Source: Alkaliphilus sp. NP8 (lineage in GTDB: Bacteria > Bacillota > Clostridia > Peptostreptococcales > Natronincolaceae). Taken from it: a stretch of 64,000 nt of DNA. This document shows positions 43,680 to 53,361 of this stretch, piece after piece. The stretch is taken from the NCBI GenBank assembly GCA_015978205.1, contig JADWMM010000002.1:62001-126000 (forward strand), read 5' to 3'. Within the stretch, counting starts at the first letter, position 1, and every line of letters starts with the position of its first letter. The notes beneath the pieces were generated by a model. That model was not told the origin of the DNA. It searched no databases and worked only from the letters and a program-made list of their open reading frames with translations. The position numbers and the translations under genes were made by a program.

Positions 43680-45146
43680 CTATGTACTTAATATATTATT
43701 TAGATTAATTGCTTTTTCAAAGGCTCTAGCTGCTCTTAAAAGAGTTTTTTCATCAAAGGCCCTTCCTATTAACTGCATGCCTATAGGTAGTCCTTTATCA
43801 AAGTCACAAGGAACTGATAAAGCAGGAATACCAGCTAAATTTGCAGCAGCAACATAACCATCTAGCTTTTTCTTTGTAGTAGTACTCTCCTGGTTAGTTC
43901 CTATTTCTAAAGCAGTAGTTGCTACAGTAGGAGTTAGGATAATATCATAATTCGAAAAAACATTATTAAAATCAGCTTTAATTAATTTTCTAGTATAATC
44001 AGCTTTTTTATAATATTTTTCATAGTTATCCTTACTTAACCAATATGTACCTTTCATAATTCTTTTTTTAACTTCAGATCCAAAACCTTCACTTCTACTA
44101 GATTTAACAAAGCTTTCTATATCCTTATAATTAAAACTTCTGTGTCCATATCTAATTCCATCGAAACGAGCAAAATTAAGACTTATTTCAGCTTCACTTA
44201 TTATGCCATAAGTCGCCATTACATATTTTGTACTGCTTAATGATACTTCCTTGCAAACTGCACCTAAGTCTTTAAATACTTCTGCTGTTTTTAATACTGA
44301 TTTCTTAACGGTATCACTTACATCTTCATCAAAGTATTCTTTAGGTATAGCAACCTTTAGCCCTTTAACTCCATCATTTATTCCATTTAAATAATCTACT
44401 TTATCTTTATTAATAGAGGTTCCATCACTTGAATCGTACCCAGCTATAGCATTTAAAACTAATGCTGCATCTTTTACATTCCTAGTAATTGGTCCTATAC
44501 TATCTAAAGAGCTGGCCATAGCTATTAATCCATATCTAGATACTAGTCCATATGTAGTTTTTAACCCTACTAGTCCACAAAAAGATGCTGGCTGTCTAAT
44601 AGAACCTCCTGTGTCGCTTCCTAATGTAAAAGCTGCTTCACCAGCAGCTACAGCAGCTGCCGAGCCTCCACTTGAGCCTCCTGGAATTTTGTTTATGTCC
44701 CAAGGGTTTTTAGTATGCTTATAAAAAGATGTTTCTGTAGAGGAGCCCATAGCAAATTCGTCCATATTAGTTTTACCTAGCATTATTCCGCCTTCTGATA
44801 AAAGTTTTTCATATACCATTGCATTATATGGAGGGGTGAAGTTTTCTAGCATTTTAGATCCACAACTTGTCAATATTCCTTCAGTACAAATATTGTCTTT
44901 AATAGCCATAGGTACTCCGCCTAATACACCTATTGATTCATTGTTATTAATCTTTTTATCTATGTCTTTAGCTTTTTCAATAGCTATATCCTCTGTTATA
45001 GTTATGTATGAATTTACTTTATTTTCAACACTATTTATTCTATTTAAATTAGCTTCAACTATTTCTATAGCCTTTACTTCTCTGTTTTCTAGTTTGTTTT
45101 TTATTTCATGTATACTAAGATTATAAATTTTCAGTTTTAACACCAC
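43680..45146 (-). CDS. gatA: Aspartyl/glutamyl-tRNA amidotransferase subunit A
   Basis: Amidase-signature protein of about 485 residues with the Ser-cisSer-Lys set: MAIKDNICTEGILTSCGSKML (Lys), IPGGSSGGSAAAVAAGEA and LGSDTGGSIRQPASFCG (serines), GLKTTYGLVSRYG. It releases ammonia from glutamine for GatB. The start is uncertain: GTG codons at 45146/45143 lie inside the AGGTGG site, while the usual family start (KIYNLSIHE) would need a CTG at about 45134 placed 8 nt downstream of it. It lies 9 bp after gatC. Confidence 0.96.
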   Translation of the reverse strand: MVLKLKIYNLSIHEIKNKLENREVKAIEIVEANLNRINSVENKVNSYITITEDIAIEKAKDIDKKINNNESIGVLGGVPMAIKDNICTEGILTSCGSKMLENFTPPYNAMVYEKLLSEGGIMLGKTNMDEFAMGSSTETSFYKHTKNPWDINKIPGGSSGGSAAAVAAGEAAFTLGSDTGGSIRQPASFCGLVGLKTTYGLVSRYGLIAMASSLDSIGPITRNVKDAALVLNAIAGYDSSDGTSINKDKVDYLNGINDGVKGLKVAIPKEYFDEDVSDTVKKSVLKTAEVFKDLGAVCKEVSLSSTKYVMATYGIISEAEISLNFARFDGIRYGHRSFNYKDIESFVKSSRSEGFGSEVKKRIMKGTYWLSKDNYEKYYKKADYTRKLIKADFNNVFSNYDIILTPTVATTALEIGTNQESTTTKKKLDGYVAAANLAGIPALSVPCDFDKGLPIGMQLIGRAFDEKTLLRAARAFEKAINLNNILST

Positions 45147-45155
45147 CTGTTTTTA

Positions 45156-45422
45156 TTATCCTATTTTAAAATAATTACTTTCTCTATTACCTGCATTTTT
45201 AAGAAGTTTTTCTGTATTAAAAGACTTCTTTATTTTATCATCTCTTAAAATAGCTTTATTCTCACTTGTATAAGTCATTATATTATTATCTATATCTATC
45301 TCATTTAAAATTTGAACATTTCTTAAGCTTTCATCTATATATTTCTGAATTGATTCCTTGTCAATTTCATTTAACTGAAGCTTTGCAAGGTCTGCAATGT
45401 AATCTATATAATTCATATTCAT
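45156..45422 (-). CDS. gatC: Aspartyl/glutamyl-tRNA amidotransferase subunit C
   Basis: The 88-residue protein has the GatC pattern: NYIDYIADLAKLQLNE, a helical middle and the late ILRDDKIKKSFNTEKLLKNA that wraps between GatA and GatB. GAGGAATTAAT precedes ATG 45422. It opens the gatCAB operon and is divergent from rubrerythrin. The usual PHV motif region is degenerate (YTSENKA). Confidence 0.93.
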   Translation of the reverse strand: MNMNYIDYIADLAKLQLNEIDKESIQKYIDESLRNVQILNEIDIDNNIMTYTSENKAILRDDKIKKSFNTEKLLKNAGNRESNYFKIG

Positions 45423-45512
45423 ATTAATTCCTCCTCGTATAGCTCTTTATCTGATTATATATAATATATAGCAATTTTTCCACCTTAGGGCACATAGGTT
45501 TATTTATGTTTT

Positions 45513-45541
45513 TTTACTTCTATTTTAAGTTAAGTTATAAT
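45513..45541 (+). promoter_or_regulatory. Promoter of the rubrerythrin-like gene
   Basis: TTTACT, 17-bp spacer, TATAAT, ending about 52 bp before the start codon. TTATAATGTGTTAAAAT overlapping the -10 faintly resembles a PerR box but is too imperfect to call. Confidence 0.65.
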
Positions 45542-45592
45542 GTGTTAAAATATATTAGTAAATTTATATAAAAATATAAAAGGTGGTTGCTT

Positions 45593-45988
45593 ATGAATAT
45601 AAAAGGAAGTAAAACAGAAAAAAATTTGTGGACGGCCTTTTCTGGGGAAAGCCAAGCAAGAAATAAATATACATATTTTGCTAAAACAGCACAAGACGAA
45701 GGCTATGAAGATATAGCAGCAGCTTTTACACAAGCAGCTTCTCAGGAGGTTGAACATGCTAAATTAATATTAGAATTTTTAAACGGTATTAAAGATACTA
45801 AAACCAATTTAAAGCATTCTATTCAAACTGAAAATTATGAAGCTACAACTATGTATAAAGAATATGAAAAAATAGCTTTAGAAGAAGGTTTTCCTGAAAT
45901 AGCAACTTTTTTTAAAGAAGTATCAAAAATAGAATCAGAGCACGAAAAAAAGTTTACTAAGCTACTAGAAAGTATGCTAAATAAATAA
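45593..45988 (+). CDS. Short rubrerythrin (diiron domain only)
   Basis: ATG at 45593 has AAAGGTGG about 6 nt upstream. The 131-residue protein has the rubrerythrin diiron helices: FSGESQARNKYTYFAKTAQDEGY, SQEVEHAKLI, YKEYEKIALEEGFPEIA and KIESEHEKKF supply the Glu/His ligands. The C-terminal rubredoxin domain with its four Cys is missing; the protein ends in LLESMLNK right after the last helix. Such proteins reduce hydrogen peroxide with electrons from a separate rubredoxin. It is a typical oxidative-stress gene of anaerobes, with its own promoter and terminator. Confidence 0.93.
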   Translation: MNIKGSKTEKNLWTAFSGESQARNKYTYFAKTAQDEGYEDIAAAFTQAASQEVEHAKLILEFLNGIKDTKTNLKHSIQTENYEATTMYKEYEKIALEEGFPEIATFFKEVSKIESEHEKKFTKLLESMLNK

Positions 45989-46017
45989 ACCATATCTTAA
46001 GTGTTTTTAAAATAAAT

Positions 46018-46059
46018 AAAAAAGCAAAGCCTAATAAATTGTATTAGATTTTGCTTTTT
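46018..46059. terminator. Bidirectional terminator after rubrerythrin
   Basis: AAAAGCAAAGCCTAATA pairs with TATTAGATTTTGCTTTT (one mismatch). It overlaps the 3' end of the convergent membrane protein gene. Confidence 0.8.
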
Positions 46060-46723
46060 TTATATAATATAGTCCTGCACTTCCTAATACTACTAAAGAA
46101 CCTATAAAATAACCTACTATTTTAACAGCAGTATCGTAAAAGAATCCTTGTGGAAGCATTTGTATAAGTACATCTGTATTTGGATTTAATAACCATAAAT
46201 CATTATTAAAAAATATAAGATGAAAATATGTAAAATACTTATGAAAATCTATAGCCATTAATAAAAGTAAAATAGCTAAAAGAGCTATATTTGCAATTGC
46301 AGTATATATTAATGTTTTTGAAAAACCTTTCTTCCAATTCTTATCTTTTTTAACAATAAAGATTAATATTCCGATAATTATTAGAATACTAATATTCCTA
46401 ATTAACATTCCTACTGTAAATAATTCTTTTACATCTACCATATGTAACTTTTCTCTATTTCCAAATACTTCTGTTTTTTCTCCTCTAATAATTGCTGTGG
46501 TATCTAACTTTTCTCTATTATCTTTTAAATATTTTAAAATATCTTCTGCTGTATGTTCTAAGTTTTCCATATCCATACCAGTAGCTTCTGTTATATTGTA
46601 TTTGTCAAAAGAGGTTATGTAATGGTCTAAACTAAAAGATATAAATTCTGTAAATGTAAATAACAATAATATTGATACCATAATTCCTAATATTACATAG
46701 CTTAGTTTTTTTAAAAACCCCAA
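46031..46723 (-). CDS. TIGR01906/DUF1461 integral membrane protein
   Basis: TTG at 46723 (8 nt after AGGAGG) is more likely than the GTG at 46732, which lies within that site; about 230 residues. There is a first membrane segment at residues 6-30, an extracytoplasmic loop with YNITEATGMDMENLEHTAED and LRDNREKLDT-like ending KLHMVDVKELF, then three more hydrophobic segments. This matches the TIGR01906 family, whose function is unknown. The loop carries the most conserved residues, so it probably acts outside the membrane. Monocistronic. Confidence 0.82.
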   Translation of the reverse strand: MGFLKKLSYVILGIMVSILLLFTFTEFISFSLDHYITSFDKYNITEATGMDMENLEHTAEDILKYLKDNREKLDTTAIIRGEKTEVFGNREKLHMVDVKELFTVGMLIRNISILIIIGILIFIVKKDKNWKKGFSKTLIYTAIANIALLAILLLLMAIDFHKYFTYFHLIFFNNDLWLLNPNTDVLIQMLPQGFFYDTAVKIVGYFIGSLVVLGSAGLYYIKKAKSNTIY

Positions 46724-46933
46724 ACGTCCCACCTCCTTTTATCTTCAAAACTATTACATTTCTAAGTTTTTATGTAAAACTATTTTAATTATAGCATTTC
46801 TAAAACAGTCATTAAATATTATTATCAGCTATTTTTTATATTAATTTAATAAAGCACAGTTTCTATGTTTTTTCATATTATATATTAAACAAAAGATAGC
46901 TATAGATCTATAGGTTATAAGGAGGTGAATTCT

Positions 46934-47110
46934 ATGGCAGCTGGAGCATTAAGTAGATTTTTGGGTGAAGATACTAGCTTATTATTTTTCTTCTTATTGC
47001 TAGTGATTATTTTCTGTAAATGTGGTATTTTCCACGACAGTGGTGACGAGTTACTTTTCTTCTTCTTACTACTTGTAGTACTATTCGGCGGAGGAACTTG
47101 TTGGAGATAA
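46934..47110 (+). CDS. Small membrane protein with two LLFFFLLLV segments (paralogue 1)
   Basis: ATG at 46934 has AAGGAGGTG 6 nt upstream; the GTG at 46925 is part of that site. The 58-residue product has two hydrophobic segments, each built on LLFFFLLLV, separated by CKCGIFHDSGDE, and ends GGGTCWR. It shares this plan with the protein at 57979-58185. I know no function; the small size, strong expression signals and dedicated terminator suggest an abundant membrane or spore-associated peptide. Confidence 0.8.
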   Translation: MAAGALSRFLGEDTSLLFFFLLLVIIFCKCGIFHDSGDELLFFFLLLVVLFGGGTCWR

Positions 47111-47132
47111 TATCCTTGCCTAAGAATAAAAT

Positions 47133-47166
47133 AAAAATGAGGTCAATAAATTTTGACCTCATTTTT
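47133..47166. terminator. Bidirectional terminator
   Basis: AAAAATGAGGTCAA and TTGACCTCATTTTT form the stem, with T runs on both strands, between convergent genes. Confidence 0.85.
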
Positions 47167-47209
47167 TATATTGTATAAGAAATAAATATTATATTTAAAT
47201 TAATTTTAC

Positions 47210-47485
47210 TTATTGTAACTTACAACCACAGATATTAGAAATCATAATATTCATAGTATAGTTACAATCCTCAGATGACATTTTTTCATGAATATGACTA
47301 ATTAAATTAAATACCTTTTTTGCTTCTCCTTTGATTGTAGTAGATAAAATACCGATATCATAGTCTAAACCTGAATCTTTAATTAAATTTAGTACTTCGT
47401 TAATATCATCTAGATAATTGTTTGAATCAATAGGAAAATATGTGATTTCACATGAAACTATATTTCCTTTTTCCAAACCACACAT
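47210..47485 (-). CDS. Small YkoF/MTH1187-like protein of the thiamine operon
   Basis: The 91-residue protein has the ferredoxin-like-fold pattern of thiamine-binding MTH1187/YkoF proteins: CEITYFPIDSNNYLDDINEV, LIKDSGLDYDIGILSTTIKGE and a second half-helix KVFNLISHIHEKM. A Cys-rich tail (SNICGCKLQ) is unusual. It overlaps the methyltransferase gene by 28 bp and is the last gene of the TPP-riboswitch operon. It probably binds a thiamine-related compound in the cytoplasm. It is distinct from the first gene of the operon (50671-50961), which belongs to the same superfamily. Confidence 0.7.
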   Translation of the reverse strand: MCGLEKGNIVSCEITYFPIDSNNYLDDINEVLNLIKDSGLDYDIGILSTTIKGEAKKVFNLISHIHEKMSSEDCNYTMNIMISNICGCKLQ

Positions 47486-48135
47486 ATGAACCCTCCTCTT
47501 TCAGAAACTGAAAGTTCTTTTTCTAATTCCATACTTATATCTTTTTCCACAGTAGTTGGTGGAATAAATAAACATTCTCCACTATTTATTAATTCTTCTG
47601 TATTTAATGATTTTAATTGATCCGTAGATTTAAAGTCTGCATATTTAAATACACTATTTTTTTGGAATGGCTCTGAAAGATAGAGTTCTCCCCAACTACT
47701 TTCTATATTTATAGTACCAATTAATAAATGGCCCTTATTTTTTAGCACTCTATACATTTCATTGTAGGCTTTTTGTGGCTCTTTAATAAATTCAAAAGCT
47801 GCCATTGAAAAAACTCCATCGAATGTTTTATCAGAAAAATTCAAATTATAAACATCCATAATTTCAAACTTAATATTAAGTCCTTTTTCATTAGCTTTTT
47901 TACGTGCCTTACCAAGCATTTCTTCTGACACATCTATACCAACTACTTCGCAACCCATTTCAGCTAACTTTATACTAAAATTTCCTGTTCCGCAGCCTAC
48001 ATCCAATATTTTCATTCCAGCTTTAGGCTTAAAAAGAGAAAGAGCTAATTCTGTTTCTACATTGTCTACAAATGTTCCTAGCTTTGATTTATACCACTGA
48101 TCATAATCAATTGCTTCTTTGTCGAATATAGCCAT
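47458..48135 (-). CDS. SAM-dependent methyltransferase in the thiamine operon
   Basis: The 225-residue class I methyltransferase has motif I ILDVGCGTGNFSIKLAE (residues 41-57), acidic loop VVGIDVSEEML, motif IV FSMAAFEF and post-motif YRVLKNKGHLLIG. It starts 10 bp after the ABC ATPase, so it is co-transcribed with the thiamine-precursor transporter; overlap with the next gene indicates coupling. The acceptor is unknown. A role in processing an imported precursor is a guess from context; a generic UbiE-like methyltransferase is the conservative reading. Confidence 0.85.
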   Translation of the reverse strand: MAIFDKEAIDYDQWYKSKLGTFVDNVETELALSLFKPKAGMKILDVGCGTGNFSIKLAEMGCEVVGIDVSEEMLGKARKKANEKGLNIKFEIMDVYNLNFSDKTFDGVFSMAAFEFIKEPQKAYNEMYRVLKNKGHLLIGTINIESSWGELYLSEPFQKNSVFKYADFKSTDQLKSLNTEELINSGECLFIPPTTVEKDISMELEKELSVSERGGFICVVWKKEI

Positions 48136-48145
48136 ACTATACCTC

Positions 48146-48880
48146 CTAAAATAATTTTAATATTTTCTTCTTCATTTCGTTAAACTGAGTGCTGGTAAGT
48201 GTGTCGTTATCTCTTGGTCTAGGTATATTTACTTCAAATTCAGCCTTTACAGATGCAGGTCTTTCTGAAAAAACATATATTTTATCAGATAAAAAAATAG
48301 CTTCATCTATATCATGAGTAATAAAAAGAATAGATGATTTTAAATTTTTAAATACTTCTAAAACCCATTGTTGCATTTTTTGTTTTGTCATAGCATCTAA
48401 TCCACCAAAAGGTTCATCTAAAAGCATAATATCATTAGAAAACAAATATGTTCTAAGAAGTGCTGCACGCTGTCTCATACCACCAGATAGTTGGTTTGGA
48501 TAACTTTTTTCAAAGCCAGCCAAACCAAATAACTTGAAATATTCTAATGCTTTCTTTTCTGCTTCTACCTTTGAACTACCTTTTAATACTAAAGGAACGC
48601 ATACATTTTCTAATATGTTTTTCCAAGGAAGAAGTAGGTCTTTTTGATGCATATAGCTTACTCTTCCTGTTTTGCTTGTATAGTCTTCTCCTTCAATTAG
48701 AACTCTACCTTCATCTGGTTTTAAAAGTCCTGCTATAATATTAAATAAAGTACTTTTCCCACTACCACTGGGACCTAATATAGTAACAAATTGATTTTGT
48801 TCAAGATCTATACAAACATTATCTAAGGTATGCAATGAACCAAATTTTTTCGTTACATTACTAATTTCTATCTTATTCAT
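48146..48880 (-). CDS. thiZ: ABC transporter ATPase for thiamine precursor (ThiZ-like)
   Basis: The 244-residue protein has LGPSGSGKSTLFN Walker A, the Q-loop MHQKDLLLPWKN, LSGGMRQRAALLR signature, MLLDEPFGGLD Walker B and the switch ITHDIDEA. It is of the nitrate/sulfonate/taurine (SsuB/TauB) class that serves NMT1/THI5-like binding proteins. It starts 3 bp from the binding-protein stop. Transport of a hydroxymethylpyrimidine-type thiamine precursor is inferred from the TPP riboswitch upstream. Confidence 0.93.
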   Translation of the reverse strand: MNKIEISNVTKKFGSLHTLDNVCIDLEQNQFVTILGPSGSGKSTLFNIIAGLLKPDEGRVLIEGEDYTSKTGRVSYMHQKDLLLPWKNILENVCVPLVLKGSSKVEAEKKALEYFKLFGLAGFEKSYPNQLSGGMRQRAALLRTYLFSNDIMLLDEPFGGLDAMTKQKMQQWVLEVFKNLKSSILFITHDIDEAIFLSDKIYVFSERPASVKAEFEVNIPRPRDNDTLTSTQFNEMKKKILKLF

Positions 48881-48882
48881 AA

Positions 48883-49911
48883 TTACTCCTCTGGTAGAAA
48901 TTCATTTGTAAATGCTTCTTTTGCTTCTAATTCATTTTCTAATAAATCGTTTTCAAACATCCAGTTCCCATATGTTTCCCACACTTCTTCTTTCATTTCT
49001 CCCCATCTAGGAGCATCGGATTTATATTCATTAGCTAAATATTCTTGACTAGCTACTACTAATTCTTCATCTAATTCTGGTGCATGTTTTATTAACATTT
49101 TACCTGCTTCTTCAGGATTATTAATTGTAAATTCATATCCTTTAGAAGTAGCTTTTAAAAACTTTTTCGCTAATTCTGGGTTTTCTTCTAATAATGTTTC
49201 ATTTGCAATAATAGCAGGAGTATAGAAATCTAAAGCAGGCTCTACTTCTTGTAACTTAATAAAGTTAAGGTCCATATCTCTAAGCCCAGCAGCTACTCCA
49301 TCCCATCCGTAATAAATCCAAGTAAAGTCTACATGGTTTTCTACACTAGTAAAGAAATCTGATGTTCCTATATTAATCATCTCAACCTTATTAAAATCTG
49401 CACCTTCTTTATCCATTAAACCTTTTATCATAGCTTCTTCGGCTGGAGATCCCCAACCACCATATTTTTTATTTTCAAAGTCAGCTGCCGTTTCAATATC
49501 TTTAGATGCAGGAGAAGCAAACCCGGAAGTATTATGCTGAATAATAGCTGCTATAGCTTTAACTGGTAAAGGATCCGCTGCTGTTCTAGCATATGTTACT
49601 TCTTCCTGATAACTAATTCCAAATTCCCCTTGTCCTGCTGCAATAAGGTCAGCAGTTCCACCTGATGTTGGTTGAATAATTTCCACATCTAATCCTTCTT
49701 CTTCATAGTAACCATTTTCTAAAGCAACATACATACCTGTGTGGTTTGTATTAGGTACCCAATCTAAAACTACAGTTACTTTTTCTAATTGTTCCTCTTC
49801 TTTATTTGTATTATTTTTATCTTCTTCTACTGGTGTATCTGTAGCACACCCTGCTAAAAGCCCTATTATTAGTGCTGTAATAATAAACAAGTTTATTCCT
49901 TTTTTAAACAT
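48883..49911 (-). CDS. thiY: Thiamine-precursor ABC substrate-binding lipoprotein (ThiY/NMT1-like)
   Basis: The 342-residue protein has a lipoprotein signal ending GLLAGCATD. The mature protein has NMT1/THI5-like motifs: [29 protein letters not shown], the [20 protein letters not shown] loop and [11 protein letters not shown]. Family knowledge: these bind pyrimidine precursors of thiamine (for example formylaminopyrimidine or HMP). The TPP riboswitch and partner genes support that assignment. AGGAGAGAAAT precedes the ATG. It is the third gene of the operon. Confidence 0.93.
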   Translation of the reverse strand: MFKKGINLFIITALIIGLLAGCATDTPVEEDKNNTNKEEEQLEKVTVVLDWVPNTNHTGMYVALENGYYEEEGLDVEIIQPTSGGTADLIAAGQGEFGISYQEEVTYARTAADPLPVKAIAAIIQHNTSGFASPASKDIETAADFENKKYGGWGSPAEEAMIKGLMDKEGADFNKVEMINIGTSDFFTSVENHVDFTWIYYGWDGVAAGLRDMDLNFIKLQEVEPALDFYTPAIIANETLLEENPELAKKFLKATSKGYEFTINNPEEAGKMLIKHAPELDEELVVASQEYLANEYKSDAPRWGEMKEEVWETYGNWMFENDLLENELEAKEAFTNEFLPEE

Positions 49912-49931
49912 AATTATTTCTCTCCTGTTCT

Positions 49932-50699
49932 TTATTTTTTATTGCCATATATCCATGGCATAGATTTTTTCTCAATAAAACTGATTAATTTAAGTATCAT
50001 TACACTTAATAATGTGATTACTATGATAACAGCAAACACTTTATCAGTAGCAAATGACTGCTTTACTCTCATCATATATACACCTAATCCATTTTTACCT
50101 CCTACCCATTCACCTATAGTTGCTCCCATAATACTATAAGTTGCAGAAATCTTTAAGCCAGAGAAAAAACTAGGAAGTGCAGCTGGTATTTTAACTATTT
50201 TGTACAATTCTATTTTACTAGCTCCCATAGATTTAATTAGATTTAAAAGCTCTGTTTCTACAGAAGAAAGCCCTTCTAATAAACTCAAAGTGATTGGAAA
50301 AAAGCAAACTAAAACAACTATAACAATTTTAGGTAAATAACCAAATCCAAACCAAATAGCAAATAGTGGCGCTATTGTAATAATAGGTATGGTCTGAGAT
50401 GTTATTATTAATGGATATATGGCTTTTCTAACTACAGGAATACTGTCCATAGAAATAGCAATAATCATTGCAAATATAATAGATATAATAAATCCTACAA
50501 CTGCTTCCATAGCGGTTATATATGCATGTTCCATTAATTTAGGCATAGTTGTAATTAAAGTTTTTATAATTGTAGTAGGAGCTGGCAATATATATGTGGG
50601 CACTATTTCTATTCTACTTACCATTTCCCATATTAAAATCAATGTAGCAAAAAATACAATAGGGATAATCTTATCCTCTATATTTTTCAATTTTTTCAT
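49932..50699 (-). CDS. thiX: ABC transporter permease for thiamine precursor (ThiX-like)
   Basis: The 255-residue membrane protein has about six hydrophobic segments and the EAA-type loop [34 protein letters not shown], which docks the ATPase, followed by [21 protein letters not shown]. It belongs to the SsuC/TauC class. Its 5' end overlaps the first gene of the operon by 29 bp in another frame, implying translational coupling. Partners are ThiY-like and ThiZ-like proteins downstream. Confidence 0.93.
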   Translation of the reverse strand: MKKLKNIEDKIIPIVFFATLILIWEMVSRIEIVPTYILPAPTTIIKTLITTMPKLMEHAYITAMEAVVGFIISIIFAMIIAISMDSIPVVRKAIYPLIITSQTIPIITIAPLFAIWFGFGYLPKIVIVVLVCFFPITLSLLEGLSSVETELLNLIKSMGASKIELYKIVKIPAALPSFFSGLKISATYSIMGATIGEWVGGKNGLGVYMMRVKQSFATDKVFAVIIVITLLSVMILKLISFIEKKSMPWIYGNKK

Positions 50700-50961
50700 T
50701 CATAGTCACGCCTTCTGGTTTATAATCAATTTTTACCATAGAAACTACTCTTGGTGCTCCTTCTTTTACACAAACATCTTGAGCTTTTTTAACAATATCT
50801 AAAAGAGTATCTAGCTCTCCCTCCATAGTCGTTTCCATAGGGCCAACTTCATATTTAACTCCAGATTCTTCAATTAATTCTATAACTTTATCTACAACAG
50901 GATAAATACGTTCCTCCGAGACAGTAGGTAAAATTTGTAAACTAACATTAACATAAGCCAT
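50671..50961 (-). CDS. MTH1187 family thiamine-binding protein
   Basis: The 96-residue protein matches the MTH1187/DUF77 pattern: VNVSLQILPTVSEERIYPVVDKVI, ESGVKYEVGPMETTMEGE and APRVVSMVKIDY. Members bind thiamine or related pyrimidines as small ferredoxin-fold oligomers. AAGGAGATATAAAA precedes the ATG. It is the first gene after the TPP riboswitch and overlaps the permease gene. Confidence 0.92.
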   Translation of the reverse strand: MAYVNVSLQILPTVSEERIYPVVDKVIELIEESGVKYEVGPMETTMEGELDTLLDIVKKAQDVCVKEGAPRVVSMVKIDYKPEGVTMNEKIEKYRG

Positions 50962-51045
50962 TTTTATATCTCCTTCCTATTTATTAATATTTTTTTGCAC
51001 TTACTTATATAAAACCAAGATTAATATTTAATTAAAAATATTAAA

Positions 51046-51076
51046 ATACCCTTTATCCTAACTGGACAAAGGGTAT
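51046..51076 (-). terminator. Riboswitch-controlled terminator
   Basis: ATACCCTTTGTCC and GGATAAAGGGTAT form a 13-bp stem (one wobble) just downstream of the TPP aptamer, followed on the minus strand by TTTTAATATTTTT. It is the expression platform for termination when TPP binds. Confidence 0.85.
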
Positions 51077-51099
51077 GAAATATCATATTATTACACAAT

Positions 51100-51184
51100 A
51101 TTTCCCTCCGCTGGCATTATCCAGTTCAGGTTGTGGGTCGAAACAACACAGCTTCCTCTCAGCCAGATTAAACTAGCTCCCCTT
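51100..51184 (-). ncRNA. TPP (THI-box) riboswitch aptamer
   Basis: The minus strand contains the conserved core: GGGGAGC, CTGGCTGAGAGG, then ACCCACAACCTGAACTGG and GATAATGCCAGCGGAGGGAA. These are the pyrimidine- and pyrophosphate-sensing helices of the TPP aptamer. It lies between its promoter and the terminator, 140 bp before the thiamine operon. Confidence 0.97.
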
Positions 51185-51211
51185 TTTTCATATTTTTTTA
51201 ATCACAATGTC

Positions 51212-51240
51212 ATTATATATCTAATTTTGTATACAGTCAA
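51212..51240 (-). promoter_or_regulatory. Promoter of the thiamine transporter operon
   Basis: Minus strand TTGACT, 17-bp spacer, TATAAT, about 28 bp upstream of the TPP aptamer. Confidence 0.8.
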
Positions 51241-51296
51241 TAAGAGTTAATATCCTACTTATTTTTAAAACTCAATTTAAAACAAGCTTCTTATTC

Positions 51297-53291
<1,995 letters not shown>

Positions 53292-53361
53292 TCATTTTAG
53301 GCATTATAATATCCATCTAACCATTATATTTAATAAAAAATACTAAGTAATTAAATATTCT

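Noticed and set aside
45536..45560. PerR box at the rubrerythrin promoter
   Set aside because: TTATAATGTGTTAAAAT matches the TTATAATNATTATAA consensus too poorly, and its spacing is wrong.
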